From assembly GCA_963708515.1 (NCBI GenBank), contig CAVPSX010000021.1, forward strand, positions 62,001 to 126,000: a stretch of DNA of 64,000 nucleotides, read 5' to 3'. Source of the stretch: JAPLJM01 sp963708515. GTDB taxonomy: Bacteria > Desulfobacterota > Syntrophia > Syntrophales > Fen-1087. Under the pieces are notes generated by a model, which was not told the origin of the DNA, made no database searches, and saw only the letters and a program-made list of their open reading frames with translations. Positions 17,697 through 26,365 of this stretch are shown here, piece by piece (the first letter of the stretch is position 1; each line of letters begins with the position of its first letter). The translations under genes and the position numbers were made by a program.

Positions 17697-20600
17697 AATT
17701 TATGGTCTCACTTCCGTTCCAGTTAACATTAGGTATAGTGATCGTTGCTACTCTGTTAACTATTGATACTGTAAGGGCTGAATTTCCCAAAACACTCCAG
17801 GTGATCTCTGAATCAAGGTTATCCGGATCCGCAACATATGTATCAAGAGCGATCGTTGCAAATGTAGCCCCTTCCGCTATTGTCTGATCAGGTATATTCC
17901 CGACTATAGGCGGATCATTATCAGCTGATACTGTAAATGTAGCCGCATCTGAGTCATAAAGCCCTCCCGGATCGGTTGCACGGAAGGTTATTGTCTTGCT
18001 CCCGTTCCAGTCAGGATCCGGCGTGGCTATTGTCGCTATCCGGCTCGGATTTATTGATACAATCAGATCATCATTCCCTGAATAACTCCATATAAGCTGT
18101 GAATCCGCATTGTCGGGATCTGTTACATAATTGTCAAGCGATATAGAGGTAAATGTACCCCCTTCTGCTATCGACTGGTTTGATATATCATCCACAACAG
18201 GAGGATCATTGGTGGCTGTAACCGTGAAAGTGGCAGGATCAGTGTCGAAAAGTCCTCCGGGATCTGCCGCCCTGAAAGTGATTGTCTCAGCCCCGTTCCA
18301 GTCGGAACTCGGTATTGAGATTGTTGCTATCCTTGAAGAAATTGTTACTGTAAGTTGTGTGTTTCCGGACCAGGTCCAGGAAATATCCGAATCCGCATTA
18401 TCAACATCCGCAACATAACTATCCAACGGTATTGTCGCAAATGCTGAACCTTCTGCTATTGTCTGATTTGGTATATCAGTCATAACAGGAGCATCATTAA
18501 CTGCATTTACTGTAAAAGTGGCCGGGTCGCTGTCGGTGAGGAACCCATCGTTAGCGGTAAAGGTTATTGTTTCACTTCCAAACCAGTTCAAATTTGGTAT
18601 CGAGATAGTGGCAACCCTGTTAACTATTGATACAGTCAGTTGTGTGCTGCCCGAGCTGGTCCATGACATTTGTGCATCCGTGTTATCGACATCAGATACA
18701 TAATTATCAAGGTTGATTGTAGTAAATGTCGCACCTTCAGCTATTGTCTGCTCAGGAATATCAGTCACAACCGGCGCATCATTAACTGCAGTGACTGTGA
18801 ACACGGCCTGATCTTCATCAAACTGGCCTCCCGGATCAGTTGCCCTGAAGGTTATTGTCTCAGCTCCGAACCATTCAACTCCGGGTGTTGTAAAAGTTGC
18901 GACCCTGTCGGTAATGGAAACTGAGATATTACTGTTTCCCGAAACTGTCCAGTTCATCTGGTTATCAGTATTATCCACATCTGTCACATAATTATCAAGC
19001 TGAATTGATGCAAATGAGGCTCCTTCGGCTATTGTCTGATTCGGAATATCCGCCACAACCGGTGCATCATTTACCGCATTTACAGTAAAGACCGCCTGAT
19101 CTTCACTCCAAAGAGTTCCGGGATCAGTTGCCCTGAATGTGATCGTCTCTGTTCCGCTCCATTCGGATGATGGAACCGTAATTGTGGCTATCCTGCTGAC
19201 AATGGAGACTAAAAGCTGTGTATTTCCGCTATAGCTCCAGTTAATCTCTGCATCAGAATTGTCTGGATCTGTTACATAACCTTCAAGATTAATTACTGTG
19301 AACGTACCTCCTTCGGAAATAATCTGCCCGGGAATATCACTGACAACCGGCGTATCATTAACTGAAGTGACTGTGATAGTGAATGTCTCCGGTGCACTCT
19401 GGTTTGTCCCTCCACCGTCATCCCTGAGTGTAACAGTAACAGTAGCGCTTCCGTTTGCATTCGCTGCCGGAGTATAGGATAAAATACCCGAAGGTAAGAT
19501 TGCAGGCTGAACTGAGAATAGTGAATTATTGTCATTTGTAACATTGAAAGTTAATGTCTGAACAACATCAGGATCTCCGTCGCTGATATTTGTTGCCCAG
19601 TTATTTACCGTTTGTGCTCCTGAATCCTCCGATACACTCTGATTCACTCCCTCTGTAAAGGAGGGAGGATCATTAACTGCAGTAACAGTTATCGTAAATG
19701 TCTCGGGTGAACTCTGGTTCGTACCTCCTCCGTTGTCAGCAAGTACAACTGTCACTGTCGCAATACCATTTGAATTTGCACCAGGAGTATAGGTTAATGT
19801 TCCTTCTGATGATATCTCCGGTTGTGCTGAGAAAAGTGCATTATTATTATTGGTGACATTAAATGTAAGTGTCTGATTAGCTTCAGGATCACCGTCACTG
19901 ATAGCTGTAGCCCAAGAACTTACAGTTTGCGTTCCTGAATCCTCCGATACATTCTGGTTCCCTCCTTTTGTAAAGGATGGAGGATCATTGACCGGTGTCA
20001 TGGTAAAGGTCGCAGCATCACTATTTGATAACAATCCTGGATCGGTTGCCGTAAATGTTATCGTCACTGAACCGTTCCAGTCAGGATATGGAGTTGTGAT
20101 CGTTGCAACCCTGCCAGTTATTGATACTATCAATGGTGCATTGCCAGAATAGGTCCATGTTATTTCTGAATCAGAATCATCAGTATCTGTAACAAAACCG
20201 TCAAGACTAATCTGAGTAAATGATGAACCTTCCGTAATAGTTTGATTGGGGATATCTGAAACTACCGGCGGATCATTATCCGCTGAAACTGCAAAAATAG
20301 CTGCATCTTCATCCCATGCTGATCCGGAATCAGTTGCCCTGAAAGTAATTGTTTCACTTCCGTTCCACTCGGCTGAAGGTGCAGAAATGGTAACTATCCT
20401 GGATACAATAGATACTGTAAGTTCCGTATTGCCTGAAAAGCTCCAGACCATACTGGCAGGTGTGTTATCTACATCTGTGACGTAATTATCAAGGTTGATA
20501 GTTGCGAAGTTTGTTCCTTCCGGCACAGTCTGCCCGGGAATATCTCCGACTACCGGCGCATCATTTACTGCAGTCAGGGAAATTGTGAATGTCTGCGGAG

Positions 20601-21144
20601 AACTCTGGTTTGTGCCGTCCCCGTCATCACTTAATGTAACAGTCACTGTGGCTATTCCAAAGGCGTTCGGTGCAGGAGTGTAGGTCAATGTTCCTGTTAG
20701 AGAAATTGCAGGCTGGACTGAAAAAAGTGCGCTGTTATTGTTCGACACATTAAATGTAAGCCCCTGGGTAAGGTCCGGATCTCCGTCATTGATATTTGTT
20801 GCCCAGTTATTTATCAACTGAGCTCCTGAATCCTCCGCCAACGACTGATCTGCACCTTTAGTGAAAGATGGAGCATCATTGACGGCTGTTACGGTAATTG
20901 TAAATGTTTGTTCACCACTTGTATCATTACCTCCGTTTAACGTTCCGCCGCTATCCCTGAGTGATACTGTAACTGTGGCAATACCGTTGGCATTGGCAGC
21001 AGGGGTATAAGTCAGATTACCTGCCGGACTTATTGCCGGTTGAACAGAAAAAAGAGCATTATTATTATTGGATACAATGAACGTTAATGTTTGTGCCGAC
21101 TCATTTGCAGGTCCTGCACTTATTGAGGTTGCCCATCCATTCAC
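16222..21144 (-). CDS. Giant adhesin, central 1,640 residues
   Basis: Central piece of the 8222-22807 gene. It carries two repeat classes. Class 1 is the ~96-residue repeat described for 8222-15895 (about 13 copies). Class 2 is a related repeat with SFTKGADQSLAEDSGAQ, NNWATNINDGDPD, FNVSNNNSALFSVQPAI and LTYTPAPNAFGIATVTV (four copies, in two pairs). The reading frame stays open upstream of the first Met through another class 2 unit (SEDAGPQTVNGWATSI) up to about 21318, where an extra base breaks it, so the Met is not a start. The 3' end runs out of frame near 16236 (ending GFTYRQ). Only monomers with DWNGSETITF-type cores are present, so it is a structural stalk rather than an enzyme. Confidence 0.9.
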   Translation of the reverse strand: MNGWATSISAGPANESAQTLTFIVSNNNNALFSVQPAISPAGNLTYTPAANANGIATVTVSLRDSGGTLNGGNDTSGEQTFTITVTAVNDAPSFTKGADQSLAEDSGAQLINNWATNINDGDPDLTQGLTFNVSNNNSALFSVQPAISLTGTLTYTPAPNAFGIATVTVTLSDDGDGTNQSSPQTFTISLTAVNDAPVVGDIPGQTVPEGTNFATINLDNYVTDVDNTPASMVWSFSGNTELTVSIVSRIVTISAPSAEWNGSETITFRATDSGSAWDEDAAIFAVSADNDPPVVSDIPNQTITEGSSFTQISLDGFVTDTDDSDSEITWTYSGNAPLIVSITGRVATITTPYPDWNGSVTITFTATDPGLLSNSDAATFTMTPVNDPPSFTKGGNQNVSEDSGTQTVSSWATAISDGDPEANQTLTFNVTNNNNALFSAQPEISSEGTLTYTPGANSNGIATVTVVLADNGGGTNQSSPETFTITVTAVNDPPSFTEGVNQSVSEDSGAQTVNNWATNISDGDPDVVQTLTFNVTNDNNSLFSVQPAILPSGILSYTPAANANGSATVTVTLRDDGGGTNQSAPETFTITVTSVNDTPVVSDIPGQIISEGGTFTVINLEGYVTDPDNSDAEINWSYSGNTQLLVSIVSRIATITVPSSEWSGTETITFRATDPGTLWSEDQAVFTVNAVNDAPVVADIPNQTIAEGASFASIQLDNYVTDVDNTDNQMNWTVSGNSNISVSITDRVATFTTPGVEWFGAETITFRATDPGGQFDEDQAVFTVTAVNDAPVVTDIPEQTIAEGATFTTINLDNYVSDVDNTDAQMSWTSSGSTQLTVSIVNRVATISIPNLNWFGSETITFTANDGFLTDSDPATFTVNAVNDAPVMTDIPNQTIAEGSAFATIPLDSYVADVDNADSDISWTWSGNTQLTVTISSRIATISIPSSDWNGAETITFRAADPGGLFDTDPATFTVTATNDPPVVDDISNQSIAEGGTFTSISLDNYVTDPDNADSQLIWSYSGNDDLIVSINPSRIATIATPDPDWNGSKTITFRATDPGGLYDSDAATFTVSADNDPPIVGNIPDQTIAEGATFATIALDTYVADPDNLDSEITWSVLGNSALTVSIVNRVATITIPNVNWNGSETINFRATDPGLLSNTDAATFTVTPVNDPPVVTDIPNQTIAEGASFATINLDNYVSDVDDADNQITWTYSGNTNLSVNITNRIATITVPGADWNGAETITFTASDDDGASDSDPATFTVTPVNDAPAVTDIPGQSITEGSSFVTISLDNYVSDVDNTDTDITWTYSGNTQLGVSITGRVATITVPNSNWNGSETVTFRATDPGSLWDDDAATFTVTGVNDAPVITDIPDQTIAEGATFATISLDNYVSDVDNPDTDLGWTYSGNTQLAVSIVSRVATITAPNADWNGSETITFTVGDPGGLSDNDAAAFTITAVNDAPVVTGIPDQTIAEGATFASINLDGYVSDADNTDAQMTWSFTGNTNLSVSITNRVATVSVPNSDWNGTETIVFRATDPGSLWDDDAVTFTVTGINDAPVVSDIPDQTIAEGSTFTTISLDNYVSDIDNTDAQINWSSSGSTQISVSIVNRVATISIPNMNWFGSETITFTANDGFTYRQ

Positions 21145-21335
21145 TGTCTGAGGACCCGCATCCTCTGATCTCAGTTGATTTCCTCCAGAAGTGAATGATG
21201 GCGGATCATTTACAGCAGTTATAGTAAATACTGCTGCATCATCATCAAAAGCAGGTCCCGGATCGGTTGCCCTGAATGTAATCGTCTCACTGCCATTCCA
21301 GTCTGAATCCGGAATTACCTATCGTTGCAACACGA

Positions 21336-22223
21336 TTATCTAATTGTTACATTCAGCTGCAAATTTCCCGAAGCGGTCCACCCCATCTCCGCATCCGTGT
21401 TATCGGCATCCGAAACATAATCATCAAGATTTATCTGGGTAAATAAGGATCCTTCATAATATTGTTGATCCGGAATTCCTGTTACGACCGGGGCATCATT
21501 AACTGCATTAACTGTAAAAACAGCGCCGTCACTGTCATTCTGACCGTCAGTGTTTTCTGCCTTGAAAGTTATAGTTTCAGCTCCTGACCAGTCGGCATTT
21601 GGCACTGATATTGTGGCAACACGGTCAGTAATCGAGACCAGAAGCGAAATATTTCCTGACCATGACCAGATAATCTCTGAATCAGCGTTATCCACATCAG
21701 TAACAAAATCATTGAGATTGATTGAAGAAAATGTTCCGCCTTCCGGAATTGTCTGGTTTCCAATATCGCTGACAACCGGGGCATCATTAACAGCCTGAAC
21801 TGTAATGGTAAACGTTTGCGGTGAACCTGATCCTCCTCCGCTGTCATTAAGTGTGACTGAAACAGATGCCACTCCAAATGCATTTGCCGCCGGAGTGTAG
21901 GATAAAGTACCCACCGAAGAAATTGCAGGTTGAACTGAAAAAAGTGAATTATTGTCATTTGTAACAGTAAATGTGAATGTCTGATCAAGCTCAGGATCAC
22001 CGTCATTTATATTTGTTGCCCAGTTATTTACTGTCTGTGCGCCCGGGTCTTCTGAAATGTCCTGGTCCCCTCCCTTTGTAAATGTCGGGGGATCATTAAC
22101 TGCTGTGACTGTAAATGTCGCATCGTCGCTGTCTGATAATGAATCCTGGATCAGTGGCAGTAAAAGTAATGGTTGCACTTCCGTTCCAGTCATTATCAGG
22201 TATCCCGATCGTGGCAATACCAC
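21336..22223 (-). CDS. Giant adhesin, N-proximal repeat fragment
   Basis: 295 codons. The first ~30 residues are out-of-frame translation; from SLSDSDDATFTVTAVNDPP onward the frame is correct. It contains one class 2 repeat (TFTKGGDQDISEDPGAQTV), one class 1 repeat (NDAPVVSDIGNQTIPEG) and most of another (DAPVVTGIPDQQYYEG). It ends at LNVTIR, where an extra base near 21341, followed by another near 21318, moves the correct frame twice within ~25 bp. Part of one long gene, not an independent one. Confidence 0.8.
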   Translation of the reverse strand: MVLPRSGYLIMTGTEVQPLLLLPLIQDSLSDSDDATFTVTAVNDPPTFTKGGDQDISEDPGAQTVNNWATNINDGDPELDQTFTFTVTNDNNSLFSVQPAISSVGTLSYTPAANAFGVASVSVTLNDSGGGSGSPQTFTITVQAVNDAPVVSDIGNQTIPEGGTFSSINLNDFVTDVDNADSEIIWSWSGNISLLVSITDRVATISVPNADWSGAETITFKAENTDGQNDSDGAVFTVNAVNDAPVVTGIPDQQYYEGSLFTQINLDDYVSDADNTDAEMGWTASGNLQLNVTIR

Positions 22224-22368
22224 CTGTAATTGATACAGTCAGATCTCCCTCTCCTGAATATGTCCATACGATATCTTCATCAGGACTTTCTGCATCGGTG
22301 ACATAACTCATTAAGATCAACCGTTGCAAAACTTCCTCCTTCAGCAACGGTCTGTCCCGGAATATCAC
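22096..22368 (-). CDS. Giant adhesin, first repeat fragment
   Basis: 90 codons; the in-frame part reads SYVTDAESPDEDIVWTYSGE to NDWNGSATITFTATDPG, the body of the first class 1 repeat. It links the N-terminal piece (frame lost near 22309 after VDLN) to the next piece (frame lost near 22142 after TDPG). Each junction is repaired by removing one base. Confidence 0.75.
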   Translation of the reverse strand: MIFRDRPLLKEEVLQRLILMSYVTDAESPDEDIVWTYSGEGDLTVSITGGIATIGIPDNDWNGSATITFTATDPGFIIRQRRCDIYSHSS

Positions 22369-22816
22369 TGACTACCGGTGCGCTGTTAAGAGTTATATTG
22401 AACTGGTGTGGTGTTGAATAAGTTCCGACAACCATATTCGATATAAACGGGATAGTTTGTTCATCTACATCATAGACATCATCTCCCATAGGATCATAAT
22501 ACCTGAAATGGAGTGTCTCTCCGCTGGCTAGATCACTATAGCACATCAGGAAGAAAACAGCTCTTCCGCTGAGCAGAGTACCGCCGATAACCCCACGGCA
22601 TTCTTCCCCGACAAAAGCAGCCAGTGTTCCTGATTGTACAAGATCAGGTCCAAGATTAACAACTGCCGTAACGCTTCCATTAAACTCGAAACTTGAGGGA
22701 TTCACTGACCATCCCGGCGCCTGCCCAATGACATAATCCGAAGCAAGAACCAGTATCAGTATCAGTCCTATCCTTCTCAGTTTTTCTATTATTAGTTTTA
22801 ACTTCATATGATTCAA
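22280..22816 (-). CDS. Giant adhesin, N-terminal piece with signal peptide
   Basis: The likely start is the ATG at 22807 (MKLKLIIEKLRR), 15 bp after the preceding gene's stop; a TTG at 22816 gives a three-residue longer form. The signal peptide runs through LILILVLASDYVIGQ. The shared N-terminal module follows: PGWSVNPSSFEFNGSVTAV, LAAFVGEECRGVIGG, MCYSDLASGETLHFRYYDP. The first tandem repeat then begins (APVVSDIPGQTVAEGGSF) before the frame breaks near 22309. From 22807 to 8222, removing six single extra bases (near 15855, 16236, 21318, 21341, 22142, 22309) gives exactly 4,860 codons. Close spacing to the upstream adhesin suggests one transcript. Confidence 0.88.
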   Translation of the reverse strand: MNHMKLKLIIEKLRRIGLILILVLASDYVIGQAPGWSVNPSSFEFNGSVTAVVNLGPDLVQSGTLAAFVGEECRGVIGGTLLSGRAVFFLMCYSDLASGETLHFRYYDPMGDDVYDVDEQTIPFISNMVVGTYSTPHQFNITLNSAPVVSDIPGQTVAEGGSFATVDLNELCHRCRKS

Positions 22817-22821
22817 AATAT

Positions 22822-24453
22822 TTACGGCATAAGAATTACTTTATGAACTTTAAGTCTGTATCCAGCCTGCAACCTTATAAAATAGATCCCGCCGGGCTCC
22901 GAACCGGAGACCCATTTAATTAAATAATGGCCTGATTCAAGGTCTTTATCCAGCAACATACAGACAGGATTACCGTATGAATCACACACAGAAATCCTTA
23001 CATGAGTTAAATCAGGTATTTTATATTCAATATTAACACTGCGTTCAAATGGATTAGGATATGCGATCATTTCAATCCCCTTGTTTTTTGATTCCCACGC
23101 ATTTGCATCAGGACTGTAAAAATTTAGCTTAAATGGATTTAATGCATTGGCAATAATCATGTCATTACTGAAAGTTATCGTCTCCTTACAGAAATAGTAT
23201 TCATCATTTTCTGCATTATAATATTTGAATGTTACAATCTCCCCCTCTGGCTGGTTACTATAAATAAGCAGAGAATATACCCATACACCTGTTACATCAA
23301 AATAAAGTCCCGGGGAAATTCCCCGGATCTCATCATTGACAAAAGCATACAGCCTATCTTCTTCAGAGCCTTTCGGAACTCCGTCTACCAGTACTTTTGC
23401 CATTATCTCTCCATTGAACTCAAAATCTGCAGGATTTAATGCAGGTTCATTATTCTTCTGTACTGCTTCAATGCCGCTTTTTCCTGAATCAGGATATATG
23501 AGAGTTCCGGAATTAGATAATTCAAGCATATAACCCGAATTCGGTTCCATAACAGTCAGAGATCCAAACCAGCCGTAATCGGTATAATATGTGGCAGAGT
23601 TTTTCTGGTTCTTGATATAATCCAGATCTGCCAGGGAAAGTGATGAAAGAGCAGAGCCTGTTGACATGGGCTTTTGCGGTAGATAGCCAATCCAGTTCCA
23701 TCCTGATATTACCGGAATTTTCTTTGTATTGACATCCACCGGTCTTCCGGTGAACTCTGCAATGTTACCATTCTGCACGTTTATTTTATACAGCTTTTCA
23801 GGTTCAATGACGATAAGCGAACCAAACCAGCCATATCCTGAATAATAGGTTGAAGAATTTGACTGGTCCTTTATGTAATCGCCATTTGTTTTTGCTGACG
23901 ACAGGATAAAATTCAATGTCATATTATCGAGGAGGGTGTTAACCGAAAACCAGTTCCATCCTTCCTGAAAGGAAACACTATAAAGTGTTCCATTATTCAT
24001 TTTGAACGGAAATTCGGCTGTGCCAACATGCATATCCGGTTCAAAATCGACTGATCTGTCCATATTATAAATGCGATCCTCAGGAATACTATAATATCTG
24101 AATGTTAAAACATCTCCGGACAGCACATTGCTGTAACAGGTTAGCTCAAATACATCCTGGCCGGAAGGAGCATAATATACCGCTTCGGCAATTCCCCTGC
24201 ATTCTTCTCCTGCGAAAGCTGCCAGGAATCCTGATTCCACTGGTTTCCCTTCAATAAATACTGAAGCTGTCACCCGTCCGCTATAAATAAAATCCTGAGG
24301 ATTAACTTTCCATCCGTCAGGAAAGGTAATCACTGGCTGCCTGGTGCTTTTTACAGCTATGCCCGGAGTACTGCCACTTGTAGCTGCCGGTGTAACTTCG
24401 AAACAGATATATTTCTTCTGAATCAGCTGCAGATAATAAATATATTCGGGCAC
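22822..24453 (-). CDS. Second type A T9SS adhesin, C-terminal 543 residues
   Basis: After a short out-of-frame start the protein reads YICFEVTPAATSGSTPGI, then the AAFAGEECRGIAEAVYY module. Two GWNW modules follow (EGWNWFSVNTLLDNMTL; SGWNWIGYLPQKPM), with GDYIKDQ, SSTYYSGYGWFGSL and LYKI motifs. A second AFV-type module comes next (RLYAFVNDEIRGISPGLYF; YSNQPEGEIVTFKYYNAE), then a type A sorting domain (IAYPNPFERSVNIEYKIPD to VHKVILMP). The whole C-terminal half is collinear with that of the giant adhesin and of 26366-27985. Two extra bases near 24417 and 24452 break the junction with the upstream fragment; with the other repairs the gene 22822-26340 encodes about 1,171 residues. Confidence 0.88.
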   Translation of the reverse strand: MPEYIYYLQLIQKKYICFEVTPAATSGSTPGIAVKSTRQPVITFPDGWKVNPQDFIYSGRVTASVFIEGKPVESGFLAAFAGEECRGIAEAVYYAPSGQDVFELTCYSNVLSGDVLTFRYYSIPEDRIYNMDRSVDFEPDMHVGTAEFPFKMNNGTLYSVSFQEGWNWFSVNTLLDNMTLNFILSSAKTNGDYIKDQSNSSTYYSGYGWFGSLIVIEPEKLYKINVQNGNIAEFTGRPVDVNTKKIPVISGWNWIGYLPQKPMSTGSALSSLSLADLDYIKNQKNSATYYTDYGWFGSLTVMEPNSGYMLELSNSGTLIYPDSGKSGIEAVQKNNEPALNPADFEFNGEIMAKVLVDGVPKGSEEDRLYAFVNDEIRGISPGLYFDVTGVWVYSLLIYSNQPEGEIVTFKYYNAENDEYYFCKETITFSNDMIIANALNPFKLNFYSPDANAWESKNKGIEMIAYPNPFERSVNIEYKIPDLTHVRISVCDSYGNPVCMLLDKDLESGHYLIKWVSGSEPGGIYFIRLQAGYRLKVHKVILMP

Positions 24454-25397
24454 GTTGCTCCTGAGATTACAGTTTCATTTGTTCCTTCAAAATCGTCTGA
24501 CCTGAACCACCTGAAGCTGCTGGCTCCTTCAGGATCATTCTCAGCATCAGAATAAACGTAACTTCCGGTCAGAGTACTGTCCACTATCATGCTTCCATGG
24601 AGGGTAACTGTATCAGCCGTTGGTGCATCATTAACCGGAGTAATGGCAATTTGCCTTGTAACAATTTTGCCTGATAAATTTCCATCATTTACAATGAATG
24701 ATACCGTACGCAATGAAGCAGAAGGATTATCACTGCTGTTGTAATATGTAACGCTGCGTAATGCATCCTGGTAATAAACAACTGATGATGTTCCGGCCAG
24801 CCACAGCAGGCCCTTCTCATTATCCCATTTACCAGATATTCCATTAGTATCTGTGAAGGAAAGAATATCCTGTCCTTTCTGGTAATTACCTGATATCCAC
24901 ACGTGGGCTGAATCTAAATTAACATCATCAGCATCCGTAACTTCTATTTTGCCTGTAATGATCTTAGGTGTATCATTTTCGGTAAATACCAGAAGAGCAG
25001 TTTCAATATTTGATAAAACCGGTGCATCATTAACAGGGGTTATTGATATTTCCCTTGTTGCAGCAGGACTGTCAATGTCACCGTCATTCACAATGAATGA
25101 TACTATCCGTGGAATTAAATGGGGATTATCACTTTTGTTTGTATAAGAAATACTACGCAACGCTGTCTGGTAATTGGCAACACTTGATCTGCCTGCAAGC
25201 ATCAAAATACCGGAATTAGTGTTCCATGAACCAGATATCCCATTATTATTGGTGAACGAAAGCAAATCTTCTCCATTATGGTAATTAGAGGATATTGACA
25301 CAACAGCCGATTCTATATTTGTATCATCAGCATCGCTGACTTTTAATTTTCCCGTTACCCTGGCTGCAGGTGCATTCTCTAAAAATTCCAATGGCAC
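24423..25397 (-). CDS. Second type A adhesin, cadherin-like repeat fragment
   Basis: 324 codons with two ~125-residue cadherin-like repeats: LKVSDADDTNIESAVVSIS, GEDLLSFTNNNGISGSWN, SVANYQTALRSISYTNKSDN and VSFIVNDGD, then VTDADDVNLDSAHVWISGNY and counterparts. A Y-S-D-A-E-ND segment (GSYVYSDAENDPEGASSFRW) follows. The apparent start is a GTG inside the repeat, not a true start; the frame continues upstream to a one-base deletion near 25456. The same repeat type occurs once near the C-terminus of the giant adhesin. Confidence 0.82.
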   Translation of the reverse strand: MPLEFLENAPAARVTGKLKVSDADDTNIESAVVSISSNYHNGEDLLSFTNNNGISGSWNTNSGILMLAGRSSVANYQTALRSISYTNKSDNPHLIPRIVSFIVNDGDIDSPAATREISITPVNDAPVLSNIETALLVFTENDTPKIITGKIEVTDADDVNLDSAHVWISGNYQKGQDILSFTDTNGISGKWDNEKGLLWLAGTSSVVYYQDALRSVTYYNSSDNPSASLRTVSFIVNDGNLSGKIVTRQIAITPVNDAPTADTVTLHGSMIVDSTLTGSYVYSDAENDPEGASSFRWFRSDDFEGTNETVISGATCPNIFIICS

Positions 25398-25402
25398 AGT
25401 CT

Positions 25403-26131
25403 CTATATCCGATAATAAAGGGGTATCATTAACCGGCTTAACTGTAACCTGTCTAATACTGTTGCACTATTTGCACTTCCGTCGTTAACCCTGAACGATA
25501 TAGTTCGTGTTACCGCGGAGGGTTTATCGCTGTTATTAAAATAAGTTATACTATGTAATGCTTCCTGATAACTGTCAATTGATGATGTTCCATTGAGATT
25601 TAATACACCTGTCCCACTGTTCCATACACCAGTTATGCTGCTTGTGTTTTTGAAGGAGAGAATATCCTGTCCACTCTGATAATTAACTGATATTCTGACA
25701 ACAGCTGATTCCAGATTTAAATCATCCTCATCCGTGACCCTGAGAGTGCCAGTTATAAAAGCAGTTATATCATTTTCTGTATATCCCAGGGGGGATGTCT
25801 CAATATTTGAAAGAACGGGGACATCATTTACTGCAGTAACGGTTATCTGCCTGGTTACAATATTACTGTTAGCACTCCCGTCATTTACAATAAAAGAGAC
25901 TGTGCGTGCCAGTACCGATGGATCATTACTGTTATTGAAATATTTAATACTTCTCAAAGCCGACTGATAATTTGCCACTGTTGATGATCCGACAAGGTTG
26001 AGCATTCCTGTTTCGGCATTCCATGTACCGGTTATTCCATAATTATTGGTGAATAAAAGGAGATCTTTCCCGCGTCTGATAATTTTCCGATATCCATACA
26101 TTTGCCGACACCAAATTAATATCATCCGCAT
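25403..26131 (-). CDS. Second type A adhesin, cadherin-like repeat fragment
   Basis: 242 codons; two repeats of the DxDDxNLESAxVxISxNYQSG class (LRVTDEDDLNLESAVVRIS; TSSIDSYQEALHSITYFNNS). The beginning (MRMILIWCRQ) is out of frame until RGKDLLLFTNNYGITG, because of an extra base near 26073. The end (VLDRLQLSRL) is out of frame because a base is missing near 25456. Internal part of 22822-26340. Confidence 0.8.
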   Translation of the reverse strand: MRMILIWCRQMYGYRKIIRRGKDLLLFTNNYGITGTWNAETGMLNLVGSSTVANYQSALRSIKYFNNSNDPSVLARTVSFIVNDGSANSNIVTRQITVTAVNDVPVLSNIETSPLGYTENDITAFITGTLRVTDEDDLNLESAVVRISVNYQSGQDILSFKNTSSITGVWNSGTGVLNLNGTSSIDSYQEALHSITYFNNSDKPSAVTRTISFRVNDGSANSATVLDRLQLSRLMIPLYYRI

Positions 26132-26340
26132 CTTTAACAGTTATTTTGGTTGTTATTACCTTTGGTGCACCATTCTCTGTATATGCCAAAAGGGTGGTTT
26201 CTATACCCGACAGAACCGGTGCATCATCTAAATCCAATCATGGTAAGGGTGGCCGGACTAACTACCCATCCTGGTAATAGTGTAATAATCAGGATAAATA
26301 TTGAAACAACGGCAATCCTTTTCTGATAAATTGTTTTCAA
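26043..26340 (-). CDS. Second type A adhesin, N-terminal piece
   Basis: The likely start is a TTG at 26340 (reading Leu-Lys-Thr-Ile-Tyr-Gln as coded), giving a signal-peptide-like stretch IAVVSIFILIITLLPGWVVS. The frame then shifts near 26235 and continues as DLDDAPVLSGIETTLLAYTE and TKITVKDADDINLVSANVWI, the first cadherin-like repeat. The start lies 25 bp after the stop of the adhesin at 26366-30000, consistent with an operon. The start codon is uncertain because no ATG fits. Confidence 0.65.
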
Positions 26341-26365
26341 CAGATGTTTGATTTAAACCAATGAT

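Noticed and set aside
8500..22000. Many plus-strand ORFs of 60-95 codons with similar sequences (VTVKVAASSS..., SLPFQSAFGTVIVA...)
   Set aside because: They are antisense readings of the tandem adhesin repeats, recurring with the 288-bp period, with no independent start or family signal.
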